Of a stretch of 64,000 bases of DNA, positions 34,195-44,170 are shown in pieces. Made by a program: the position numbers and the translations under genes. Each line of letters opens with the position of its first letter. The stretch's first letter is position 1. The stretch lies in the NCBI RefSeq assembly GCF_022369515.1, contig NZ_CP059724.1:1054001-1118000 (forward strand), in the 5' to 3' direction. This DNA comes from Paenibacillus sp. 19GGS1-52 (GTDB taxonomy: Bacteria; Bacillota; Bacilli; Paenibacillales; Paenibacillaceae). The notes under the pieces were generated by a model. It did no database searches, was not told the origin of the DNA, and saw nothing but the letters and a program-made list of their open reading frames with translations.

Positions 34195-35772
34195 ATGATG
34201 AAGGTGCTGATTGTAGATGATGAGAAGCATGTGCGTGAGGCTATCCGTTATTTTGTTCCATGGGAGAAGTATGGAATTTCTGATATCTGTGAAGCAACCA
34301 ATGGCCAAGAGGCGATAGATATGATTATGGAGCAGCAGCCTGCGATTGTCTTCACTGACATGCGTATGCCTCTGGTAGACGGGGCGCAGTTGCTAGAGTG
34401 GCTGCATCAGCATTCTCCTAATACAAAAACAATTGTTATTAGCGGTTACCAGGATTTTAATTATGTGAAGCCCGCGATAGTCTATGGAGGCACGGATTAT
34501 TTGCTCAAGCCGCTGAACAGCAAGCAATTGATCGCTGCCGCTGAGCATGCCTTTAAGCTATGGCAGGAGGAAGAACGGGAGCGGGAGCAGGCTTTTCGCC
34601 AGAATATGCAGTTGAATGTGCTGCGTCCGTTGTATTGGGACAAAGTGCTATCAGATCTACTCTCCTGCAATGCCTCCTTTCAGGAGCTGCAGCCTGCACT
34701 ATCCGATGAACTCGGCATGTGTAGGGATGCGGAGAGCTGCAGCATTGCAGTCATTTCCTTACAGGCAGCCAACTGCCGTTTATTGCAGAGATTTCATGGT
34801 GATTTGCAGCTGACATCTTTTGTTCTGGCAAATGTCTGCAACGAAGTACTCTCTCCGCAGAGGAATGGGTTCGCTTTCCGTTACTGGCAGACAGGCGTCG
34901 ATATAGTAATTCTGTTCTGGGATGATGCGTCAGAAGCGCACAAGTGGCTGCTACGCATTAATGAGGCTATTAGATTAGCGTACGGAGTAGAAGTGGATAT
35001 GGGTTTAAGTCTAGTGAATTCCTTCCCGCAGCAGTTACACACTGCTTTTATGCAGGCACAACAAGGCTTAAGTGAGCGGAATCTTCTCCATAGAGCGGAA
35101 CGGATTCATCTCTACAAGGATGAGCCCAGAGAGGGTGGGTCTGTAGAAGACCACGCTTTTCAAGCCTACATAGATAAGTTGAAGATAGCCGTCCTGTCCG
35201 GAGAAACCGATCGAATGAACCTAACTGTCGAGGATTGGACAGAGCAGCTTGCCGGGATGAGCATGCTCACGGAGAGCAACTTTCTGCGCATGCAGGAAGA
35301 GATCAGGGGAGTTCTTCTGCGCCTCCAGCATGAGGACAATACCCAATTTGAGCTTTGTTATGATGAAGAGGGATTGTTCTCTGTGGAAGGCTGGAGGGAT
35401 CAATTAAAGGCACTTCTGCTGCGACTATCCAAAGAAAATAAGCTCTCCGAGACTTCTGACAGTCGGCTTGTGCTCGAAATCAGAGATTATCTGGATCAGA
35501 ACTATCAACAGGACATGACACTTCAGCATATCGCCGAACGCTTTTTTATCAGCAGGGAGAATGTATCGCGCAAGTTCAAGCAGATCACCGGTGAGAACCT
35601 GTCCGATTATTTAACCAATCTAAGAATAGCCAAAGCTAAGTCTCTACTGCAGAATACGAACTTACGGCTATCTAAGATTTCAGAACTGGTGGGTTATGAG
35701 GATGAGAAATATTTCAGTCGGGTCTTTAAGAAAGCCACCGGACAGACGCCGAGGGAATACCGCAAGCAATAA
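34195..35772 (+). CDS. YesN-like AraC-type response regulator
   Basis: 525 residues. A receiver domain (about 1-120) has the phospho-acceptor in AIVFTDMRMPLVDG and the switch Lys in YLLKPLNSKQL. A long central region follows, then a C-terminal AraC HTH pair (about 425-525: DMTLQHIAERFFISRENVSR and KISELVGYEDEKYFSRVFKK). It lies immediately downstream of the kinase and would activate the divergent sugar-transport operon. Confidence 0.93.
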   Translation: MMKVLIVDDEKHVREAIRYFVPWEKYGISDICEATNGQEAIDMIMEQQPAIVFTDMRMPLVDGAQLLEWLHQHSPNTKTIVISGYQDFNYVKPAIVYGGTDYLLKPLNSKQLIAAAEHAFKLWQEEEREREQAFRQNMQLNVLRPLYWDKVLSDLLSCNASFQELQPALSDELGMCRDAESCSIAVISLQAANCRLLQRFHGDLQLTSFVLANVCNEVLSPQRNGFAFRYWQTGVDIVILFWDDASEAHKWLLRINEAIRLAYGVEVDMGLSLVNSFPQQLHTAFMQAQQGLSERNLLHRAERIHLYKDEPREGGSVEDHAFQAYIDKLKIAVLSGETDRMNLTVEDWTEQLAGMSMLTESNFLRMQEEIRGVLLRLQHEDNTQFELCYDEEGLFSVEGWRDQLKALLLRLSKENKLSETSDSRLVLEIRDYLDQNYQQDMTLQHIAERFFISRENVSRKFKQITGENLSDYLTNLRIAKAKSLLQNTNLRLSKISELVGYEDEKYFSRVFKKATGQTPREYRKQ

Positions 35773-35874
35773 ATGTAGCATTTTTACTTTTTTATTTTTT
35801 ATTCATAATTTCGTCATCTTCCCTATAGGAATGCCTACTAGAATGAAGTTATAAATCAGATGGGGAGTGCTAAA

Positions 35875-36231
35875 ATGGCTAGAATATTAATTACAGACGA
35901 TGCAGCTTTCATGCGGATGATGGTCCGTTCAGCACTAGAATCCAAAGGGCATGAAATTGTTGGTGAGGCAGCAAACGGTGAGGAAGCAATAAAAGCATAT
36001 AAACAATGTAAACCAGATGTGGTTACCATGGACATTACAATGCCAGATATGGATGGTGTTACGGCGGTGCGGAGTATCATTGAATTCGATCCCAAAGCCA
36101 AAATTATTATGTGCAGTGCTATGGGGCAAACGGTAATGGTTATGGATGCTCTGAAGGCGGGAGCCAAGGATTTTGTTGTTAAGCCTTTTCAGCCTGATCG
36201 TTTACAGCAAGCTATCGATAAACAATTATAG
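35875..36231 (+). CDS. cheY: CheY-type single-domain response regulator
   Basis: 118 residues, only a receiver: DD near the start (LITDDAAFM), phospho-Asp in VVTMDITMPDMDG, Thr/Ser in CSAMGQ and Lys in FVVKPFQPDRL. The ATG at 35875 is chosen because GGGGAG fits it. It is followed 20 bases later by CheX, the phosphatase of CheY in many Firmicutes and spirochaetes. No MCP, CheA or CheW is next to it, so this is an orphan CheY/CheX pair feeding a wider phosphorelay island. Confidence 0.88.
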   Translation: MARILITDDAAFMRMMVRSALESKGHEIVGEAANGEEAIKAYKQCKPDVVTMDITMPDMDGVTAVRSIIEFDPKAKIIMCSAMGQTVMVMDALKAGAKDFVVKPFQPDRLQQAIDKQL

Positions 36232-36251
36232 AATTGAAAGGGGATGCCGAT

Positions 36252-36713
36252 ATGATTAATGTACAGGATACTCAAGTGAAGGCAGTTCTTACGGGTTTAG
36301 AGAAGGTATTGACAGGGTATTTAGGCCTTACTGTCAGCGTGGGTACTCCTTCGACTCAACAGCCATTTGTGAATACAGATAACGTTTCGGTTATGGTTGG
36401 TATGACTGGAGATATTCGCGGCGAGATCATTTTAAGTCTGGATTATGATGTTCTAAAGAATATTGTCAGCACGATGTGCGGTTTTAAGGTTGAAACGATT
36501 GATGAAATGGGCTGGAGTGCATTTGCCGAGTTTGGTAATTGGGTTGGAGCGGCCTGCTGTTCGGCATTTAATGATCTTCAACTAAATACGAATATCACCC
36601 CTCCGGTAATTCATGAAGGGAAAGGCAGTCTTAGAACAAGCAGCAAATTTATCAGCGTACCGGTTTATGCCAATGATCAAATCATCGTAGCACATCTCAG
36701 TTTAGGTGAATGA
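36252..36713 (+). CDS. cheX: CheX-type phosphatase/chemotaxis protein
   Basis: 153 residues of the CheC/CheX/FliY family. The E-x3-N feature typical of the phosphatase helices is visible in FAEFGNWVGAACCSAF; SVMVGMTGDIRGEIILSL is also typical. CheX hydrolyses CheY-phosphate. AAAGGGGATG precedes the ATG. The stop touches the region where the kinase frame opens, so the genes run as one unit. Confidence 0.85.
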   Translation: MINVQDTQVKAVLTGLEKVLTGYLGLTVSVGTPSTQQPFVNTDNVSVMVGMTGDIRGEIILSLDYDVLKNIVSTMCGFKVETIDEMGWSAFAEFGNWVGAACCSAFNDLQLNTNITPPVIHEGKGSLRTSSKFISVPVYANDQIIVAHLSLGE

Positions 36714-36754
36714 TGGGCGCGCGCAAGGTACCGTATGAATGGGGAGAACTGTTC

Positions 36755-39184
36755 ATGAATCATTTGAAAATGTTGCGTTTATATGTGGGACTGTCCTTAA
36801 TAGCAATCTTTGTTATGGGCTTTCTGGCTACCTGGCTGAATCCGAAAGATCCCAATTTGGATGTTACAGAAATCGTCTTCCTATCAATCGGCGCACTTTT
36901 CCTGATGGCTACCTTCTTCTCAGAGAAGATAAAGCAAAATTCTGAACTTTTGTTGTTTGGATATCTCTGGATTATTTCTGCAGGAGCTTTCGTCTCTCTG
37001 ATGCAGCAGCATTATAATTCGATGCTGTTGATTGGTGTACTTATGATGTATTTCATTATAAGTCAGATTCTCCCTTCCCTGAATCATCTGAAGATCTATA
37101 TGGTAGCCATTGAGCTGGAATTGATTTTGTTTTTATTCATCTCGGCTGATTTTAAGGAAGCTGTATTTGCGCTCGTCATATTTATTTTGGCAAGTACCAT
37201 TATCTACTTGTCCACAGGCAAGCGTTTACAGATGATTACGAAGTATCAGGAGACTGAGAATGCTCTGCGTGTAATGGTGCAGGAGAAGAATCTATATGAA
37301 CGAGCTGTTCGTGATGTTGGAACAGGAGTTGTCATTGCGGATGCGTTAGTGTCTGGATTTCCAATCATTTACGTTAACGATGCCTTTACATCTATTACGG
37401 GCTATACGAGTGAAGAAGTTGTGGGACGTTCCTGCAAATTTCTGCAGGGCAAAGACACTAAAGAGGAGCACAGGGAACAAATCCGTGATGCTCTGAATTA
37501 TCATTCCAAGGTAAAGCTGGAAATCTTGAATTACCGAAAGAATCATGAGCCGTTCTGGAATGAACTTGTAATTACTCCCCTCAAGGATGAGACAGGAATT
37601 ACGACACATTTCATCGGACTTCAGACTGATGTAACGAAACGTCAGCAGTTAATGCAGAGTGAGCAGCAATCACGCGTTATGCTGGAGCGGGTGCTCCGAG
37701 ATTTGAAAGATGCAGTCATCGTAATGCGTCCAGACCAGCTACAGCTCCAACCTGTCATGATGAATGCCGCTGCACAAGCGATTTTCAAATCTCTTGACAG
37801 TTCGATCCTCCCACAGCTGGATGCCTATAAAGAGCTGATCTACAGCCTAATGTCAGGGGACAAAGCAATTGAACAGGAAATACAGCTGCAGGTTGATGAA
37901 GGTATTCACTACTATCGTGTTGTGATAAGCAGACTTGATGAGTTAGTCATGCTCACGTTTAATGATATTACTATTCACAAGGAAAGCGAACATCAATTAG
38001 TCATGAATAAGATTGATTTGGAGCAGAGAAATCAAGCGAAGGATCAATTCATGAAAATGCTCAGTCAAGAGTTTCGTACCCCTTTGAATGCGATGAGAGA
38101 CATCGCGCGGGAACAAGAACACGATATGTTTACTTCCGAGGAAAAACTTAAATTAAAGTACTCCTCCGAGCATCTGCTATCCTTAATCGATCGTTTCCTG
38201 GATTATTCCGCCATGGAGAATGGTGAGCTGCATATTGCTGCCCTTCCGTTCAACCTCCATGAACTTGTATTGGAAGTATCCGATAATTATCGCAGTGATA
38301 TCGAAAATAAGTTGCTTGACTTTCGGGTGAAAGTTGAACAATTGCCAAACATACTGGTTCTCGGTGATTCCCAGAGAATCATGCAAATTGTGGAGACACT
38401 TCTTGACAATGCCGTGAAATTTACGCAACAAGGGTATATAGAAATCGTCGCGGCGGTTCGTCCACACCGGGAACTCGGTAAGTTATGGTTCATGCTTACA
38501 ATTAAAGATACAGGCGTTGGTATTTCCGAAGAAATGGCTGATGATATTTTCCAACCCTTCTTCCAGTTGGATGCGGCGTCACCGAGAGAATATGAAGGTA
38601 TGGGGTTTGGACTTGCTCTTTCTCGGAAGCTTTCGGAAACGCTTGGAGGAACGATTAGCTATCAAAGCAGGCTAGGGGAAGGTACAACATTTGTCATGAA
38701 GCTCCCGGTTACCCCCGCTTCGCCGGAGGATTCAAAGTTGCGTCTTGACCGGAAGTTAAGCATATTGCTGGCAGAGGATAATATAGACAATCAGAATTTA
38801 TTTCTGGCCTTTGTGAAGAAAATGAATTGTTCGGTAGATGTTGCCGTTAACGGATTTGAAGTGGTGAAGGCATTTACCGAAGGCTCTTACGATATGGTCT
38901 TTATGGATATCCAAATGCCTTTAATGGATGGCTACGAAGCTACAAGACTGATCCGCGCTTGGGAATTAAGTGAAGGATTTGAGCCGACTGCGATTATTGC
39001 GCTTACTGCACACGCATTTGAGGAGCACCGCAGAGCCAGTTATGAAGCTGGATGTACGGACTTCCTGGAGAAACCAATCTTTATGGATCAATTGTTTCAA
39101 ATGATCCGGCGATATGGTTTGGGCAGCGCTAGAGAGACTGGAGGCGAGCGGGATGTCTGGACAACCGATAGAGATTTGGATTGA
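36755..39184 (+). CDS. LOV-domain hybrid histidine kinase lacking the phospho-accepting His
   Basis: About 809 residues from the ATG at 36755 (GGGGAGAAC upstream). Five or six N-terminal membrane helices (about 5-160) are followed by a LOV/PAS domain (about 180-310): FPIIYVNDAFTSITGY, then GRSCKFLQGKDT with C227 as the expected flavin-adduct Cys, plus ILNYRKNHEPFWNEL and FIGLQTDVTKR. A second PAS-like linker, then the kinase region follows. The H-box reads MLSQEFRTPLNAM, with Gln (residue 438) where phospho-His belongs, while the ATPase boxes TLLDNAVKFT, DTGVGIS and GMGFGLALS are intact. A receiver with D718 (MVFMDIQMPLMDGYEATRL) ends it. It is probably a light sensor that signals as phosphatase or through its receiver, not by ordinary autophosphorylation. 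Confidence 0.88.
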   Translation: MNHLKMLRLYVGLSLIAIFVMGFLATWLNPKDPNLDVTEIVFLSIGALFLMATFFSEKIKQNSELLLFGYLWIISAGAFVSLMQQHYNSMLLIGVLMMYFIISQILPSLNHLKIYMVAIELELILFLFISADFKEAVFALVIFILASTIIYLSTGKRLQMITKYQETENALRVMVQEKNLYERAVRDVGTGVVIADALVSGFPIIYVNDAFTSITGYTSEEVVGRSCKFLQGKDTKEEHREQIRDALNYHSKVKLEILNYRKNHEPFWNELVITPLKDETGITTHFIGLQTDVTKRQQLMQSEQQSRVMLERVLRDLKDAVIVMRPDQLQLQPVMMNAAAQAIFKSLDSSILPQLDAYKELIYSLMSGDKAIEQEIQLQVDEGIHYYRVVISRLDELVMLTFNDITIHKESEHQLVMNKIDLEQRNQAKDQFMKMLSQEFRTPLNAMRDIAREQEHDMFTSEEKLKLKYSSEHLLSLIDRFLDYSAMENGELHIAALPFNLHELVLEVSDNYRSDIENKLLDFRVKVEQLPNILVLGDSQRIMQIVETLLDNAVKFTQQGYIEIVAAVRPHRELGKLWFMLTIKDTGVGISEEMADDIFQPFFQLDAASPREYEGMGFGLALSRKLSETLGGTISYQSRLGEGTTFVMKLPVTPASPEDSKLRLDRKLSILLAEDNIDNQNLFLAFVKKMNCSVDVAVNGFEVVKAFTEGSYDMVFMDIQMPLMDGYEATRLIRAWELSEGFEPTAIIALTAHAFEEHRRASYEAGCTDFLEKPIFMDQLFQMIRRYGLGSARETGGERDVWTTDRDLD

Positions 39185-39470
39185 CGAGGATATAGCTGAT
39201 CTTATTCCAGGGTACCTCGAACGACGTGAAGAGGATTTAGCTACAATTACTACAGCCTTTCAACAAGGTGATTTTGAGAAAATCCAGAATATCGGACATT
39301 CTTTAAAGGGGAGCGGTGGCGGATATGGATTGCAGATGATTTCAGTAATCGGGCGCCATTTGGAAGAATCCGCGGCTCTTGAAGATATTGACTGCATTCA
39401 ATTATGCCGCTATCAATTACAGCATTATCTAAATAACCTGGTGATATTTATTAAACCATGCGCACGTTAG
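39153..39470 (+). CDS. HPt phosphotransfer protein
   Basis: About 105 residues. The phospho-accepting His is H49 in [16 protein letters not shown], the Hpt consensus. The ATG at 39153 follows GGAGGCGAG and overlaps the kinase gene by about 30 bases, so the two are translated together. It can carry phosphate between the hybrid kinase receiver and another regulator such as CheY or the HD-GYP protein. Confidence 0.88.
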   Translation: MSGQPIEIWIDEDIADLIPGYLERREEDLATITTAFQQGDFEKIQNIGHSLKGSGGGYGLQMISVIGRHLEESAALEDIDCIQLCRYQLQHYLNNLVIFIKPCAR

Positions 39471-39486
39471 GAAACGGGGAAATGCA

Positions 39487-41997
39487 ATGAGGAGAGATAC
39501 GTCATTATCCTTATTTCAATGGATATGGAGAACGTATATAAAAACGGCTATCGTACCCTTAGTGTTAGTTGAAATAGTATTTATCAGCATATTTTTTGTG
39601 ACAAATGAGTGGTCACGACAACGACAGATACAGAGTATGAAGAATGAAGTATTAAATGAGCTGCAGATTGTTGCCGGACAAGAGGCAGGTATGATTGGAA
39701 ATCAGACACATCGGATATCTATACTAACCGATGTGTTCCGAGATTCTGTTTCTGATGCGTTGCACTCCGGACAGGCGATTTCTGCAGAAGATCGCGAGCG
39801 GCTGAAGCAGAATGCAAATGGTGCTTATTATTCAACAGCAAACAGTTCTACTGGTGGAGCTGCTGTATTTTATAGTGGCGTCACAAAAGTTGGAGTTGAA
39901 GAGAAGAACAAGGTGGGGCGTCTGTTATCGCTGCAGCCGGTTATGAAGTCGATGGTAACGCGCGAGCCGCTTGCGACAGCGATATACTTTAACACATTTG
40001 ATTCCTTGAATATCATTTATCCATATATGGATGTTATTAATCAATATGCCCCCAAACAAAATATCCCTTCGTTTAATTTCTATTATGAAGCAGATGCCAA
40101 GCACAATCCGGAGCGAAATGCGGTCTGGACAGATGCCTATTTAGACCCTGCTGGAAACGGCTGGCTGGCCTCCTCTATTGCCCCAGTGTACAACAACAAT
40201 GTACTAGAGGGTGTAGTAGGGATAGATGTTACAGTGGAGAACTTAAGAAAAGATGTTCTGGAGTTGGATATTCCCTGGAATGGTCTTGGCATATTAGTCG
40301 GCAAAAACGGTAAGGTACTGGCTATGCCTGAACAAATAGAGAAGTTGTTTGGCATCAAGGAGCTTACCTCTCATAATTATCGGAACCCCGTTCTTGAAGA
40401 TACGTTCAAGCCTGACGAATTCAATCTATTTGCTCATAAAGATCTCAAGAGTATCGCTGCTAAACTTGCCTCGAATAAGAATGGATTGAGTGAAATAGAG
40501 ATTGGCGGTAAGATGCAAATTTTGGCTTGGTCTACAGTAGATACTACTAATTGGAAATTCGTGGTATTATCTGAAGAGGATACTATATTTGCTGAGACGA
40601 ACCGCCTGGAACTCAAACTGGATCAAATCGGAATGTATCTGATTTTTGGACTCGTTTTTTTCTACACTATATATTTTGCCATCCTGTACTGGCGCGCCCG
40701 GGTCATGAGCCGGAAAATGTCCAAGCCACTCCATATTATCAACAATATCGCTATTGGCATTGGAAATGGTAGATATGAACAGCTTATTCCTGATATTGAA
40801 GTCTATGAGATGAAAGAGACAGCTACTATACTGGCTGCAGTGGGTAGGAAGCTTGGAAATAGTAATAAGAATTTGCTCGAAGTAAGGAATGAACTCGAGG
40901 ATCGGGAAGCAGATATGCAGGCTATGATTCATTCCCTCGATGATATTATTATGGAAATTGACGAGAAGGGACTAATAGAAAAGGTCTGGACTGTAGGCAA
41001 GATATTTAAAATAGAAACCGCTCGAAGTATGGAAGGAACCCACATTACTAACCTGTTCGATGAAGAAACCGCGAAGAGTTATTTGGATACATTACATAAA
41101 GTGCTCAGGACAGGGGAAACGTTAGGACTTGAATTTTCAGTACAAACCAGCATTGGTCTAAGGTGGATGCAGGTAAACATTACGCCTATTCACAAAAAGA
41201 ATGAGATTTCACGAAAAGTTTGTATGATCGCGCGAGATATTACAGATAGAAGACAATATGAACATTCACTACGCCGCTCTAAAGAAATTGCTGAGAAAGC
41301 TAGTAAGGCGAAGTCTGAATTTCTATCCAATATGAGTCATGAATTACGTACGCCCATGAATGCAATACTTGGCTTTTCTCAGTTGCTTGAATATGATACG
41401 GCTGAGCCATTATCCCTCTCTCAGAAAGAGAGTGTAAGAGAAATCATTAAAGCAGGTAAACATTTGCTGCAATTAATTAGTGAAATCCTTGATCTTTCGA
41501 GAGTTGAATCCGGCCGTTCATCTGTCTATATGGAGAATGTACGTTTGGGGGATATTTTGGAGGAGTGCTTCTCTTGGGTTCAACCCATTTGTGATTTGAG
41601 TGGTATTCAACTCCATAATGATTCACGGGCCATGTATGAGGAATCTATTTCTTGTGATCGAGTTCGGATGAAACAGGTATTGCTGAATTTACTTTCGAAT
41701 GCAATCAAATACAATAAGCCCAATGGTTCCGTCATCATCCGAGCAATGCTGGTGGAGGGTAATCAAGTAGCTATTATTATTGAGGATACAGGGATTGGAA
41801 TACGATCCGAGGATTTGGTGCAGATTTTTGAACCGTTTCAACGCATCTATCAGGGTAAACAGGTTGAAGGTACGGGTATAGGCTTAACGGTATCCAGTAA
41901 GCTGTTGGAGATGATGGGTGGCAAGATTCAAGTGACAAGTATTTTTGGAGAAGGCAGCCTATTTAAAATTCTGATTCCTCTAAGCTCACTTGCCTGA
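39487..41997 (+). CDS. Cache/PAS sensor histidine kinase
   Basis: 836 residues. A membrane helix near residue 20 and another near 385-405 flank a Cache-type external domain ([35 protein letters not shown]). A PAS domain (about 475-590) precedes HisKA with a normal H-box [20 protein letters not shown], then HATPase ([29 protein letters not shown]). No receiver domain. It could be the working phosphate donor for the receiver of the LOV protein next door. The start is an ATG with GGGGAAA upstream. Confidence 0.9.
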   Translation: MRRDTSLSLFQWIWRTYIKTAIVPLVLVEIVFISIFFVTNEWSRQRQIQSMKNEVLNELQIVAGQEAGMIGNQTHRISILTDVFRDSVSDALHSGQAISAEDRERLKQNANGAYYSTANSSTGGAAVFYSGVTKVGVEEKNKVGRLLSLQPVMKSMVTREPLATAIYFNTFDSLNIIYPYMDVINQYAPKQNIPSFNFYYEADAKHNPERNAVWTDAYLDPAGNGWLASSIAPVYNNNVLEGVVGIDVTVENLRKDVLELDIPWNGLGILVGKNGKVLAMPEQIEKLFGIKELTSHNYRNPVLEDTFKPDEFNLFAHKDLKSIAAKLASNKNGLSEIEIGGKMQILAWSTVDTTNWKFVVLSEEDTIFAETNRLELKLDQIGMYLIFGLVFFYTIYFAILYWRARVMSRKMSKPLHIINNIAIGIGNGRYEQLIPDIEVYEMKETATILAAVGRKLGNSNKNLLEVRNELEDREADMQAMIHSLDDIIMEIDEKGLIEKVWTVGKIFKIETARSMEGTHITNLFDEETAKSYLDTLHKVLRTGETLGLEFSVQTSIGLRWMQVNITPIHKKNEISRKVCMIARDITDRRQYEHSLRRSKEIAEKASKAKSEFLSNMSHELRTPMNAILGFSQLLEYDTAEPLSLSQKESVREIIKAGKHLLQLISEILDLSRVESGRSSVYMENVRLGDILEECFSWVQPICDLSGIQLHNDSRAMYEESISCDRVRMKQVLLNLLSNAIKYNKPNGSVIIRAMLVEGNQVAIIIEDTGIGIRSEDLVQIFEPFQRIYQGKQVEGTGIGLTVSSKLLEMMGGKIQVTSIFGEGSLFKILIPLSSLA

Positions 41998-42069
41998 TGA
42001 AATCATACGCCGATGAAGGAATAGTGAATAGCGCTCAAATATATCTTTTAAAAGAGCGAGGGAATGCAT

Positions 42070-43137
42070 ATGTTAGAGATAGGACTGCATAGTATAGACA
42101 ATTCGGCAAAAATTATGATTATTGATGATATCAGGGCCAATACCCTATTGCTGGAAAAGCTGTTTCGTATGGAGGGGCATGAGCAAATTTCTGTTATTAA
42201 TGACTCTACAAAGGCACTAGAGGCAATAGAGAGGGAAGATCCGGATGTTCTTTTGCTTGATTTAAGCATGCCTATCGTAAGTGGATTTGATATTATGTTG
42301 GCGTTAAAAGCGCGTAATCATCCATTGCTGCATTCTATATTGGTCATTACAGCCTATCACGATACGGAACATCGGCATCGCGCCCTGCAGTTAGGTGCAA
42401 GCGATTTCCTGACCAAACCGTTTGATCCGCTGGAGGTCGCACTTAAGGTACGTCATTTACTGGAAACCATCCGTCAACGCAAGCTTCAGGAGAAGCAGAA
42501 TTTGCGATTGGAGAATATGCTCATGGAGCATACTCTCCAAATTTCGGAACTCCAGGAGGAGTATGTTTTGCGGCTGATTCAGACGATGAAACATCGGGAT
42601 AACGAAACTGGCCGACATTTAATGCGGATGAGTCAATATGTATATGAAGTAGCCAAGCAGTTGGGACTTGAAGAGGCTTTCTGTATTAAACTTAAGCATG
42701 CAAGTTCAATGCATGATATTGGTAAGGTGGCCATTCCGGATGAAATATTACTCAAAAAGGGGCGGCTAACTCCCGAAGAGTTTGAGATAATGAAGCAGCA
42801 TACGATCATTGGTGCGGAATTGTTATCGAAAAGCAAACATGAGGTATTGATATTAGGTGAGAAGATCGCATTAAGCCATCATGAAAAGTGGGATGGAGGC
42901 GGCTATCCCAATCATCTACAAGGTGAAGAAATTCCACTTGAGGCAAGAATTGTTGCCGTATGTGATGTCTTCGATGCCCTGACTTCAGTAAGACCCTATA
43001 AACCCGCTTGGACTGTGGAGAAGGCTTTGGCAGAGATTCTGCAGCTAAGTGGAGTTCATTTTGATCCGACAATTGTTGAGGCTTTTTACGAGGTTTCTGC
43101 GAAAATCGTTAAGATAAGAAATATATGGGTAGACTGA
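42070..43137 (+). CDS. Response regulator with HD-GYP domain (c-di-GMP phosphodiesterase type)
   Basis: 355 residues. A receiver (about 10-130) has the phospho-Asp in DVLLLDLSMPIVSGF and Lys in DFLTKPFDPLE. A coiled linker leads to the HD-GYP domain (about 170-350): HDIGKVAIPDEIL, then HHEKWDGGGYPNHLQG. The active HD and GYP residues are intact. The predicted reaction is hydrolysis of cyclic di-GMP to GMP/pGpG. It ends the transcript before a hairpin and is the likely output of the kinase genes just upstream. GAGGG seven bases before the ATG at 42070 selects that start. Confidence 0.92.
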   Translation: MLEIGLHSIDNSAKIMIIDDIRANTLLLEKLFRMEGHEQISVINDSTKALEAIEREDPDVLLLDLSMPIVSGFDIMLALKARNHPLLHSILVITAYHDTEHRHRALQLGASDFLTKPFDPLEVALKVRHLLETIRQRKLQEKQNLRLENMLMEHTLQISELQEEYVLRLIQTMKHRDNETGRHLMRMSQYVYEVAKQLGLEEAFCIKLKHASSMHDIGKVAIPDEILLKKGRLTPEEFEIMKQHTIIGAELLSKSKHEVLILGEKIALSHHEKWDGGGYPNHLQGEEIPLEARIVAVCDVFDALTSVRPYKPAWTVEKALAEILQLSGVHFDPTIVEAFYEVSAKIVKIRNIWVD

Positions 43138-43142
43138 AATGC

Positions 43143-43190
43143 GAAGAGCCAGCCCAAAAGCTATTCTTGATCCAAGGCCGGCTCTTTTAT
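43143..43190. terminator. Bidirectional terminator
   Basis: AAGAGCC(A)GC pairs with GC(C)GGCTCTT and is followed by TTATAAAT; it separates the HD-GYP gene from the convergent regulator. Confidence 0.7.
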
Positions 43191-43209
43191 AAATCTAAAT
43201 CTCCGCACT

Positions 43210-43896
43210 TCAAATTACGAATTTATACCCAATCCCCCAGATCGTGATAATCATTCGGTGGTCCGGATCAATTTTCTTGCGAATATTCTTCAAATAAACG
43301 GTTACTGTATTAATATCCCCGTTATCTTCAAATCCCCATACCGCGTTGTAGATCTGCTCTCTGCTCAATACGAGATTCCTGTTGCGTACTAGGTGGAGTA
43401 GAATTTCAAATTCTTTCCCGGATAAATGTACGGTTACCCCATCCACAGAAACCTCATACGTTTCTCCATTAATTATTATACCCTCAAATTGAAATACCTT
43501 CTGATTCGAAACAGGAGTACTGACGCTGCGCATTTCCCGCCTAAGATGCGATTTAATACGTGCAGTTAATTCGTCGATACTAAACGGTTTGGTAATATAA
43601 TCATCCGCGCCTAGTTCCAGCCCCACCACCTTGTCAATCTCACGATCCTTTGCACTAAGCAACAGGATAGGTGCGCTGACGAGATTACGGATTGCCTTGC
43701 AGATATCTAACCCATTCATACTGGGCATGACAATATCAAGCACGATCAGAGCAAAGTTATTAAGCTTGACTTGTCTTATCACTTCCTCACCTTCAGAAAC
43801 TGTAAAGACCTCGTAGCCTTCCATTTCTAGTCTTTTTCTCAAGAGTATAAGGATGTCGCGGTCATCATCTACAACAAGGATTTTAGGTTTCTCCAT
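43210..43896 (-). CDS. OmpR/PhoB-family response regulator (no adjacent kinase)
   Basis: 228 residues from the ATG at 43896 (GGAGG ten bases upstream). The receiver has DDD near the start, phospho-Asp in FALIVLDIVMPSMNGLD and Lys in DYITKPFSIDEL. The C-terminal winged helix of the OmpR/PhoB type ends IITIWGIGYKFVI. No histidine kinase neighbours it in its own orientation, so it is an orphan that could be driven by the kinases encoded nearby. Confidence 0.92.
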   Translation of the reverse strand: MEKPKILVVDDDRDILILLRKRLEMEGYEVFTVSEGEEVIRQVKLNNFALIVLDIVMPSMNGLDICKAIRNLVSAPILLLSAKDREIDKVVGLELGADDYITKPFSIDELTARIKSHLRREMRSVSTPVSNQKVFQFEGIIINGETYEVSVDGVTVHLSGKEFEILLHLVRNRNLVLSREQIYNAVWGFEDNGDINTVTVYLKNIRKKIDPDHRMIITIWGIGYKFVI

Positions 43897-44170
43897 AACA
43901 AGGTGACCTCCAAAGGTATACATTTCTATTTATAATTTTACCACATATTGTACAAGAATTTTAATTTTAAAATCATTTATCGCTAGAAATGCTTGATATA
44001 ACTAGATTGTAAGAACTATTGGATATCTCTCTAGGGCAACCACGATTTGGTGGAATCCGCAGTACAGCCCAATAAGTCATTGAAACGTTCCGGATTTCTT
44101 GAAATATTTCTTTACAGATCGAATCCAACAGATCAAACTGTTAGTTTATAGTCCACAGGAGGAAGCTCCA

